Source: JBGOUV01 sp041477815 (GTDB lineage: Bacteria; Acidobacteriota; Terriglobia; Bryobacterales; JACQDG01). From it: a stretch of 19,106 nucleotides of DNA. The first letter of the stretch is position 1; each line of letters begins with the position of its first letter. Below, in pieces: positions 13,189 to 19,106 of this stretch. Below the pieces are notes generated by a model that was given only the letters and a program-made list of their open reading frames with translations, was not told the DNA's origin and did not search any database. The stretch covers positions 1-19,106 of the forward strand of contig JBGOUV010000086.1 of the NCBI GenBank assembly GCA_041477815.1, read 5' to 3'. The position numbers were made by a program, and so were the translations under genes.

Positions 13189-15317
13189 CCGTAGAGGATC
13201 CGGTAGATCGCCCGGTTGCGCAGCACCGCCTGCACGTAGGTACGGGTCTCGGTGAAGGGAATATTCTCGACGAACTCGGCCGGGTCGGTGATCGAGTAGC
13301 GGGTCATCCAGCGGTCCACGCGGTGCTCGCCGGCGTTGTAGCCGGCCAGGGCCAGCTCGACGCGGCCCTCGTACTGGTCGAGCACGCGCCGCAGGTGCAG
13401 GATGCCCAGGTTGAGACTGGTCTCGGGAACGTGGAGCTGGTTCACCGAAACGCCCGTCATGCCCACCTCGCGGCCTAGCCGGCGGCCGGTGGGCAGCACG
13501 ATTTGCATCAGGCCCCGGGCCCGCGCGCGCGACACCGCTCCCGGGTTGAACTCCGATTCCTGCCGGATCAGGGCCGCCACCAGGTACGGGTCCACCTCGC
13601 GCAACTGCGAGTAGCTCACTATTTCGTCCCGCCACGGAAGCGGGAATAACAACTCCCAATACTGGCGCGGCAGCGACTCAATGGGGAAGCCCAGGTAACC
13701 CGGCGTGTACCGCTTCAGGAAACGAATCGCCCGGTGGTGGCTGCCCTGATCCGCCGCGCGCTGGGCCAGGTCCAGCCCCGCGTAGTAGGCCAGGCGCGGG
13801 TCCGACTCGGCGCGGAAGCGCAGCTCGCGGTCGGCCACGTCGGCTAGGCCCAGGTCGGCCAGCAGGCGGGCGCGACGGAGCAGCGGGACCACGTCGGCGG
13901 GCGGCTCGCGCGGCGGGGCGCCGGCGGGCGGCGTGGCCAGGGCCAGCACGCGCGCCGCCTCCGGCGTCACCGGGCCGCTGGCGCCCGCCGGCAGTTGGGC
14001 CAGCCGTTCCCGCGCCAGCAGGGCGTGATAGTAGTGCGGATATCCGGTGATTAGGCTCTGATAATAGGCGCGGGCGTCCACGGTGTCCGCGCGCGCCTCG
14101 GCCAGCCGGCCCAGCCAGTAGACGGCCGCGGTGCTCTGCGGACCTTGCGGAAACAGCCGCAGATGTTCCTCCAGCAGACGCCCGGCCTGGCCGCTCCTGT
14201 CCAGGTAGGCCCGCCAGGCGATCTTCCAGTGCGCCACGTCCGCGTACTGGCCCCGCGGGAACCGCTCGACCAGCCTGCCGTAGTAGGTAGTGTAGCGCTC
14301 GGCGTCGCTTTCGAGAAGGTAGTAGTTGCCGGCCGAGAAGAGCGCTTCCTCGTACCAGCGGGAGCCGGCAAAGTCGCGGCCCAGCCTGTCCACCAGCTCC
14401 GTGAACTCGGTGGTCTTCTTCAGCCGGCGGGCGCAGGCGGCCAGGTAATAGAGGCGTTCGGCCCCCGCCTCGGGCTCCAACACCCGCAACGTCTTGAGCG
14501 CGCGGTAGGCGCGGAGGTCGGCCTTCAGATGATAGTCGCAGGCGGCCAGCCGGACCGCGGCCAGCTCGCCGGCCAGTCCCTTCAGACTAACCGACAGGGC
14601 GCGGTACTCGAGGCGGGCGGCGCTGTACTGCCCGGCCGCCGCCAGACGGTCGGGCCGGGCCAGGCGCAGCGCCGCCGCGGCCACCGGGTACTTCGCCCGC
14701 AGCGCCGTCCGCAGCGCGGCCAGGGCCGCTTTGGCCGTGGCCTGCTCGGCGGCCGTGGGAAACTCATAATACACATGCTGGTAGGCCTGCGCCGCCCGGA
14801 TCCTCTCAGCGGCCCGCTCGGCCACTTGGGCTGCCAGCATCCAATCGGCCGCCGTCCGCGCCGCCGGCAGCAGTCCCAGAGCTTCCCGGGCCTGGCCCCC
14901 CAGGCTGAGACTCTCGATCCGATGCCGTCCGGCGGACGCCGCCAGCGGGCTCGACTGAAACCGCGTGGCAAAATTGGCCAGACGCTGGGCCGCCGCCGCG
15001 TGGTCCTCGGAGGCGGCTTCTGCCAGGGCCCGGTAGTAGACCGCGTAGTCCACCAGTTCATGTGCCTGCCCCGACGCCGCACCCAAGGCCTCCACCGCCT
15101 GCGGGTAGAGCTTCTCCTGGTAGTCGGCGATCCCCAGGACCAGGTAAGCCAGGGCTCCTTCGGCCGACGCCTGGTGCTCCGCGGCAAAGCGGCTTAGCGC
15201 CTCGCGGGCCGCCGGGGCCCCGCTCTCGGTGAACCGCCGGGCCAGGGACCGCAGCGTGTCGTCCGCCGGCGCGGCCGCCAGGACCAGGCAAAGGAGAACC
15301 AGCCGCCATCGGTGCAT
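13182..15317 (-). CDS. slt: Periplasmic soluble lytic murein transglycosylase (Slt70-like)
   Basis: This is a 711-residue exported enzyme expected to cleave peptidoglycan glycan strands and leave 1,6-anhydromuramic ends. The signal peptide MHRWRLVLLCLVLAAAPA is followed by about 530 residues of alpha-helical, TPR-like superhelix. The C-terminal GH23/SLT domain (about 576-711) contains IRQESEFNPGAVSRARARGL with catalytic Glu587, then MQI, AGYNAGEHRVDRW, and ENIPFTETRTYVQAV. This order is typical of Slt70, and length is near the E. coli enzyme (about 645). The ATG at 15317 lies only six bases after the stop of the GAF-like gene, with the Shine-Dalgarno GGAG inside that gene's last codons, so the two are probably co-transcribed. 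No key motif is missing. Confidence 0.92.
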   Translation of the reverse strand: MHRWRLVLLCLVLAAAPADDTLRSLARRFTESGAPAAREALSRFAAEHQASAEGALAYLVLGIADYQEKLYPQAVEALGAASGQAHELVDYAVYYRALAEAASEDHAAAAQRLANFATRFQSSPLAASAGRHRIESLSLGGQAREALGLLPAARTAADWMLAAQVAERAAERIRAAQAYQHVYYEFPTAAEQATAKAALAALRTALRAKYPVAAAALRLARPDRLAAAGQYSAARLEYRALSVSLKGLAGELAAVRLAACDYHLKADLRAYRALKTLRVLEPEAGAERLYYLAACARRLKKTTEFTELVDRLGRDFAGSRWYEEALFSAGNYYLLESDAERYTTYYGRLVERFPRGQYADVAHWKIAWRAYLDRSGQAGRLLEEHLRLFPQGPQSTAAVYWLGRLAEARADTVDARAYYQSLITGYPHYYHALLARERLAQLPAGASGPVTPEAARVLALATPPAGAPPREPPADVVPLLRRARLLADLGLADVADRELRFRAESDPRLAYYAGLDLAQRAADQGSHHRAIRFLKRYTPGYLGFPIESLPRQYWELLFPLPWRDEIVSYSQLREVDPYLVAALIRQESEFNPGAVSRARARGLMQIVLPTGRRLGREVGMTGVSVNQLHVPETSLNLGILHLRRVLDQYEGRVELALAGYNAGEHRVDRWMTRYSITDPAEFVENIPFTETRTYVQAVLRNRAIYRILYGS

Positions 15318-15323
15318 TGCGAA

Positions 15324-16301
15324 TTACTCCACCGCCACAGCCACCGCCGGTCCCGGATAATCCGGTCCCAGCAGCTCGTCCTGATTTTCGGCCAAAGTGT
15401 GGAGCAACTCCAGATGGAAGTAGTCGACGCCGGCGGCAGCCGACTGCCCGAACTTGCGCAGGTATACTTCGCGGCTCTTGTCGATCTCGTCCCGCAGCCG
15501 GCCGTAGATATCCCGCGCCTTTTTGCCCTCGCGGATCTCCTGGGAGCGGTAAAGCTGCAGATCGGCCAGCAGGACCCGGGCGAAACGCTGGGCCCGCAGG
15601 TGGGTGTCGCGCTCCTCGGCCGACATTTTGTCCCAGTCGGTCGGCGCCTGGCGCGGGGCCGGACGGGCCACCGGCAGATCCAGGCGGCCGTCCTCCGGCT
15701 CGCGAGGCAGGGGACGGCTGGAGAGCGCCTCGAGGGCCAGTTCCGCCACCCCGCACAGCGCTTCCACCGCCGCCGGCAGCATCTCTCGCGCGGCCCCCAC
15801 CCCGTCGGCGTACAGAATCGCCACCACGCTCTGGCGCAGGCATAGCGGGAACAAGTAAACCTTCTCCTGAGGCTCCAGCCGCATCCCATCCACCAAGGGA
15901 GCGGACAGATGGTCGCGCACGCTCAGGGAAATGACGGCTTCCCGCGTTTCGATGGCTTGGGCCAGGGCAGGGGCCTCGCTCAAGGCGACCCGGAAATCCA
16001 CCGGGGCGCCCTCCAACCCCAGGGTCCGCCAGCAGGAGAGGCTGTCGCCCTTGTGGACGAACAAAGCCACCCGTCCGGCCCAGGCGCCGGCGGTTTCGAG
16101 CAGGGCGCTGCCGATCTCGGTGATACTGGAGGCTTGGCGGATCCGCCGGACCGCGATGTTCAACGCCTCGGTGGCAGCCAGCCGCGCCGACCGGGCGGCT
16201 TCCTCAGCGGCCTGGTCCTGGGCGGTCTGGAGTTCTTTCTGCAGCCGTTCGGCGGCCTCGGCCAAGGCTTTCTGTACGATATCGTTCAGCGGCTCTGCCA
16301 T
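15324..16301 (-). CDS. GAF-like domain protein with a helical C-terminal module
   Basis: This is a cytosolic protein of 325 residues with no signal peptide. Residues about 8-55 are a probable coiled coil (ALAEAAERLQKELQTAQDQA). Residues about 55-195 read like a GAF-type sensor domain (SSITEIGSALLETAGAWAGR, VALFVHK, YLFPLCLRQSVVAILYADG). A variable linker precedes a conserved-looking module (224-316) with HLRAQRFARVLLADLQLY, EGKKARDIYGRLRDEIDKSR and DYFHLELLHTLAENQDELLG. I recall similar modules at the ends of assorted acidobacterial and myxobacterial proteins; their function is unknown to me. The frame opens further upstream, but the ATG at 16301 is preferred because earlier starts would overlap the divergent dehydrogenase gene. 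It precedes slt by six bases. No catalytic output domain is seen. Confidence 0.72.
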   Translation of the reverse strand: MAEPLNDIVQKALAEAAERLQKELQTAQDQAAEEAARSARLAATEALNIAVRRIRQASSITEIGSALLETAGAWAGRVALFVHKGDSLSCWRTLGLEGAPVDFRVALSEAPALAQAIETREAVISLSVRDHLSAPLVDGMRLEPQEKVYLFPLCLRQSVVAILYADGVGAAREMLPAAVEALCGVAELALEALSSRPLPREPEDGRLDLPVARPAPRQAPTDWDKMSAEERDTHLRAQRFARVLLADLQLYRSQEIREGKKARDIYGRLRDEIDKSREVYLRKFGQSAAAGVDYFHLELLHTLAENQDELLGPDYPGPAVAVAVE

Positions 16302-16338
16302 GTACGCGAATCCATTGTAACGCACGAGGAGAAGATCT

Positions 16339-17067
16339 ATGACGAAGCAACTCACCGGACAGGTCGCCCTGGTTACGGGGGGCACCCGAGGGATCGGCCG
16401 CAGCGTCGCCGAGAAGCTCCTGAACGCCGGCGCTGGGGTGGCGATCTGCGGGCGGCGACAGGAGGACGTGGACCGGGCGGTGGCCGAGATGGCGGTGGGG
16501 GCCGGGAACCGGGTCGCGGGTCAGCCCTGCGACGTAGCGATCTATGAAGATGTAGCCCGGCTATTCCGATTCATCAGCAGCAGGTTCGGAAGATTGGACA
16601 TACTGGTGAACAACGCGGGCATCGGGCTGTTTCAGCCTATCGATCAGATCGCTCCCGAGGATTGGCGCCGGGTTCTGGACACCAATCTCTCGGGAGCCTT
16701 CTATTGCACAAAGGAAGCCATTCCGCTACTGCGCGCACAGGGAGGTGGATACATCTTCAACATTGGCAGCCTAGCCGGCACGAATGCGATGGCGGGCGGG
16801 GCGGCTTACAACGCCAGCAAGTTCGGGATGCTGGGTTTTAGCGAGGCCTCGTTCCTCGACCTGCGGTACGACAACATCCGGGTGACCTGTGTGATGCCGG
16901 GCAGCGTGGCCACGGAGTTTTCCGGCCCGAGGCGCGCCGCGGAGGACTGGAAGATCGGCCCGGACGATATCGCACAGACGGTGCTCGACTTACTGGCGTT
17001 GCCGGCGCGGACGATGGCCAGTCGCGTGGAGCTAAGGCCGACCCGTCCGCCCAGGCGTGAAAAGTGA
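16339..17067 (+). CDS. Short-chain dehydrogenase/reductase (classical SDR)
   Basis: This is a 242-residue NAD(P)-dependent oxidoreductase of the classical SDR type. The Rossmann motif is GGTRGIGR (residues 14-21). CDV (64-66) contacts the adenine, and NNAG (91-94) follows. The catalytic tetrad is Asn116, Ser144, Tyr157 and Lys161 (AAYNASKFG). MPGSVATEF lies after the active site. Arg39-Arg40 after the second strand suggests NADPH preference, which is inference. The ATG at 16339 has AGGAG about eight bases upstream. It is transcribed away from the GAF-like gene, with only 37 bases between the two starts. The C terminus (VELRPTRPPRREK) ends as in FabG-like enzymes that act on hydroxyacyl or sugar-type substrates. 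The actual substrate is not apparent. Confidence 0.93.
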   Translation: MTKQLTGQVALVTGGTRGIGRSVAEKLLNAGAGVAICGRRQEDVDRAVAEMAVGAGNRVAGQPCDVAIYEDVARLFRFISSRFGRLDILVNNAGIGLFQPIDQIAPEDWRRVLDTNLSGAFYCTKEAIPLLRAQGGGYIFNIGSLAGTNAMAGGAAYNASKFGMLGFSEASFLDLRYDNIRVTCVMPGSVATEFSGPRRAAEDWKIGPDDIAQTVLDLLALPARTMASRVELRPTRPPRREK

Positions 17068-17170
17068 GTCACGACGATTTGACAACTATTTGTCCTTGTT
17101 CTTCAATCCCTTGCCTGTTGAGCGCCCCGAAACCCTGGGTCTCTACCTGTACAATGAAAGTAAGAGGTAG
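17057..17170 (+). CDS. Possible 37-residue small ORF
   Basis: A GTG at 17057, inside the end of the dehydrogenase gene, opens a frame reading SESRRFDNYLSLFFNPLPVE and then RPETLGLYLYNESKR before TAG. The amino acid mix looks protein-like, but there is no good Shine-Dalgarno and no family is recognised. It could be a chance frame or the remnant of a gene. Confidence 0.15.
   Translation: MKSESRRFDNYLSLFFNPLPVERPETLGLYLYNESKR
17079..17107 (+). promoter_or_regulatory. Probable promoter for the ClpB-D2-like ATPase gene
   Basis: TTGACA (17079-17084), a 17-base spacer and TTCAAT (17102-17107) lie about 140 bases before the ATPase start. The inverted repeat GACAA-ctat-TTGTC (17081-17094) overlaps the -35. 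The remaining leader (17108-17249) shows a CTTTTCAAAAG palindrome and nothing else I recognise. No CIRCE-type heat-shock element is visible. Confidence 0.4.
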
Positions 17171-17249
17171 CGGGCGCGCGATGAGCTTTTCAAAAGTTTG
17201 TTCATGGCGCGGGGAACCGTCTCGATAAGCACTGTGAATGGAGCCGGAG

Positions 17250-18416
17250 ATGGCGAACACGGCAAAGACTTTAGACCCCACGCGAACCGGCAGAGATGCG
17301 GATCGCCTGGACCAGAACCTTCATAGACGGATCGTCGGCCAGGAGGAGGCCATCGAGCAAGTCGTAAACATTTATCAGACCTATTTGGCCGGCATGAATA
17401 GCTCCGGCCGTCCGGTGGGGAACTTCCTGTTCCTGGGGCCCACGGGATCCGGCAAAACGCGGCTGGTGGAAGCCACCGCCGAGTCGCTGGTGGGCGACGC
17501 GCGGGCCGTCATCAAGATCGATTGCGCGGAGTTCCAGCATAGCCACGAGATCGCCAAGCTGATCGGGTCGCCTCCCGGTTACCTCGGTCATCGGGAAACC
17601 CATCCGCTGCTGAGCCAGGAAGTGCTGAACCAACATCACACCGATAAAATTCAGTTATCGTTCGTATTGTTCGACGAGATCGAGAAAGCCAGCGACTCGC
17701 TGTGGAACCTGCTGCTGGGAATCCTGGACAAGGCCAACCTGACCCTGGGCGACAACCGCCGGGTCGATTTCTCGCGGGCCCTGATCTTCATGACCTCCAA
17801 CCTGGGCGCAACCGAGATGAGCGCGGTCATGAATCCAGGCATGGGCTTTACCCCGGCGCCGCCCGATCCGGGCGCCCCCATCGACGCCAAGGTGACTACT
17901 AAGATCACCGCCGCCGGCGTGGCCGCGGCGCGCCGCAAGTTCACGCCCGAATTCATCAACCGCATCGACAAGGTGGTCGTCTTCAAACCCTTGGGCGAGA
18001 GCGAACTGGCGCGCATCCTGGATCTGGAACTGGCTCTGGTGCAGCGCCGTGTGTTCACCAACGCCATGGGCACGCCCTTCCTGTTCAAGCTCACCGACCC
18101 GGCCAAGGCCTACCTGTTGCGAGAAGGTACCGACTTGAAGTACGGCGCCCGCCACCTGAAGCGGGCCATCGAGCGGAACCTGGTGTACCCCATGTCCAAC
18201 CTGATCGCCACCGACCAGGTACGCTCGGGCGACCTGATCCGGGTCGACTACGATCCGGCCGACGCCCGCATGTCGTTTCTGCGCGAGATGGAAGGCATGC
18301 CGACCTACGCCATGGTGGCGGAGGCGGGCATGGAGCCCTCCACGCTGGCCCAGGCCGGCGCCGCCAGCGCCACCATCGAGCAGGCCCGCCCGGCGGCCCG
18401 GTCGACGCGGAAGTGA
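17250..18416 (+). CDS. Single-ring AAA+ ATPase related to ClpB/ClpA D2
   Basis: This is a 388-residue AAA+ protein corresponding to only the second ATPase module of ClpB/ClpA. Visible parts are IVGQEEAIEQVV near residue 30, Walker A GPTGSGKT (63-70), the aromatic pore loop GSPPGYLGHRE (107-117), Walker B VLFDEIEKA (139-147), sensor 1 Asn184 (MTSNLGA), the arginine finger Arg238 (FTPEFINRID) and sensor 2 Arg301 (KYGARHLKR). The N domain, D1 and coiled-coil M domain of ClpB are absent, and no IGF-type ClpP-docking loop is seen. It is therefore probably a ClpP-independent remodelling unfoldase, by inference. An ATG at 17238 is also in frame, but the ATG at 17250 has GGAG six bases upstream. The tail (about 345-388) is unique and Ala-rich. 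It ends one base before the convergent cytochrome gene. Confidence 0.87.
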   Translation: MANTAKTLDPTRTGRDADRLDQNLHRRIVGQEEAIEQVVNIYQTYLAGMNSSGRPVGNFLFLGPTGSGKTRLVEATAESLVGDARAVIKIDCAEFQHSHEIAKLIGSPPGYLGHRETHPLLSQEVLNQHHTDKIQLSFVLFDEIEKASDSLWNLLLGILDKANLTLGDNRRVDFSRALIFMTSNLGATEMSAVMNPGMGFTPAPPDPGAPIDAKVTTKITAAGVAAARRKFTPEFINRIDKVVVFKPLGESELARILDLELALVQRRVFTNAMGTPFLFKLTDPAKAYLLREGTDLKYGARHLKRAIERNLVYPMSNLIATDQVRSGDLIRVDYDPADARMSFLREMEGMPTYAMVAEAGMEPSTLAQAGAASATIEQARPAARSTRK

Positions 18417-18417
18417 T

Positions 18418-19106
18418 TCAATACTCGCAAACCGCACTGTGTACGGTATAGCGCCGGACCGCCTTCATCGGCCCCTGGGAGTTGTGGCAATCCTGGCAGA
18501 TCGGGCCGCGCAGCACGCGCCGGTGTTTCTGGCTGGAGCCGGCATGCACCTGGTGGCAGCTCAGGCAAGTGACGCCCCGCTCGCCTTGAACCACGAGGTC
18601 GCGGACGTTGCGGTAAATGTGCCGGTCGCCGGCGTTCAGGGCGGGGTCGTCGGCCTGGGCGAAGTCGGCCTCGAAGTCGCGGAACAGGTCGTCGCCGGCG
18701 ATAAACCGGACAGGGTAGGGAAGACCTGTCGAGCGGGAACGGCCCCCCCGCAGGTGGCATCCGGCGCAGATGGACGTGATGGCGGGGACGTCGCTGCGGC
18801 GCTTCTTGGAGAGCCAGATGAGCGAGGTGTCGTTGGTGTGTTCGAGGTCTACGTTGCCGTGGCACATGTAGCAGTCGAGGCTGAAAGCGGCGAAGATCTT
18901 GGCAGTAGGGTCGAAGCCGCTGGCGTGGCAGCCGGCGCAGCCGTCGGCGAAGCGGTCGGGATCCCAGGCGCCCCGGGGAGTTTGCAGGGCGAACTTGCCG
19001 TAGGCCTGCTTCTGGAGCTGGCGGACGTGACTGCGGCTGCCCAGCAGATACAGGTCGGGGGCGTCTTCGCGCTGGCGGATGGTGACGCCGTGGCGGTTCT
19101 TCTGCC
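18418..19106 (-). CDS. Multiheme cytochrome c, at least five hemes (5' end outside window)
   Basis: This is the C-terminal part (about 229 residues) of an exported c-type cytochrome. Five CxxCH heme sites are visible: CAGCH (18925-18939), CYMCH (18859-18873), CAGCH (18754-18768), CLSCH (18553-18567) and CQDCH (18484-18498). The text between them (ASGFDPTAKIFAAFSLD, VDLEHTNDTSLIWLSKKRRS, RGVTCLSCHQVHAGSSQKHR) resembles cytochrome c554/NrfB-like multiheme electron-transfer proteins. Such proteins act in the periplasm or outer surface and carry electrons in anaerobic or alternative respiration. No start is present before the window edge, so more hemes and the signal peptide may lie beyond. The partner reductase is not in this window. 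Confidence 0.9.
   Translation of the reverse strand, partial: QKNRHGVTIRQREDAPDLYLLGSRSHVRQLQKQAYGKFALQTPRGAWDPDRFADGCAGCHASGFDPTAKIFAAFSLDCYMCHGNVDLEHTNDTSLIWLSKKRRSDVPAITSICAGCHLRGGRSRSTGLPYPVRFIAGDDLFRDFEADFAQADDPALNAGDRHIYRNVRDLVVQGERGVTCLSCHQVHAGSSQKHRRVLRGPICQDCHNSQGPMKAVRRYTVHSAVCEY

Noticed and set aside
12868..13659. Extended 263-codon form of hicB
   Set aside because: The upstream two thirds run through the transglycosylase gene in another frame and are shadow sequence; only the last 87 codons from 13131 match HicB.
14145..15197. Plus-strand open frame of 350 codons opposite slt
   Set aside because: Composition is Gln/Arg/Gly-rich, a mirror of the helical transglycosylase; no start signal or domain.
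17069..17281. Minus-strand 70-codon frame before the ATPase gene
   Set aside because: It overlaps the ATPase start and its promoter, has no Shine-Dalgarno and no recognisable sequence.
18305..18865. Minus-strand 186-codon frame in the cytochrome and ATPase ends
   Set aside because: It crosses two real genes in a third frame and is Arg/Pro-rich; the CxxCH motifs are in the other frame.

Overview
The window looks like a high-GC chromosome segment from an Acidobacteriota of the Solibacter/Bryobacter type. The evidence is an Oar-like TonB receptor with an N-terminal carboxypeptidase-regulatory domain, secreted proteins ending in the Solibacter-type TIGR03437 C-terminal domain (complete in one, half in another), a GAF-like protein with a helical C-terminal module I associate with this phylum, and a five-heme cytochrome c. 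All family assignments come from reading translations and remembered family motifs; no search was run.

Left part, mostly minus strand (1-5829). A partial TonB-dependent receptor is followed by a two-gene cluster. One gene encodes a large secreted serine protease resembling Achromobacter lysyl endopeptidase, with propeptide, six-cysteine S1 domain, four PPC-type repeats and a TIGR03437 domain. The other is a paralogue of its propeptide with no protease domain, joined to a different C-terminal domain. A divergent promoter region with two palindromes (5913-5964) separates these from a plus-strand run (5998-10146): a cysteine- and histidine-rich secreted HYR protein, a TMTC-like GT-C membrane protein with seven TPRs, and a periplasmic SurA-like/DsbA-like fusion. 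The three may form an exported-protein glycosylation and folding cassette.

Middle part (10147-13180) is accessory and partly decayed. It holds an intact PrlF-YhaV toxin-antitoxin pair with palindromes over both promoter boxes, a short secreted ORF that may be a truncated gene, a class I/II aminotransferase, a fragment of a beta-propeller-like gene, and a HicB-HicA pair whose toxin has a one-base deletion.

Right part (13182-19106). A minus-strand pair encodes the GAF-like protein and an Slt70-like lytic transglycosylase. Divergent from it is a short-chain dehydrogenase, then a single-ring ClpB-D2-like AAA+ ATPase, then a convergent five-heme cytochrome c cut by the window edge. I found no rRNA, tRNA, CRISPR array or insertion sequence.
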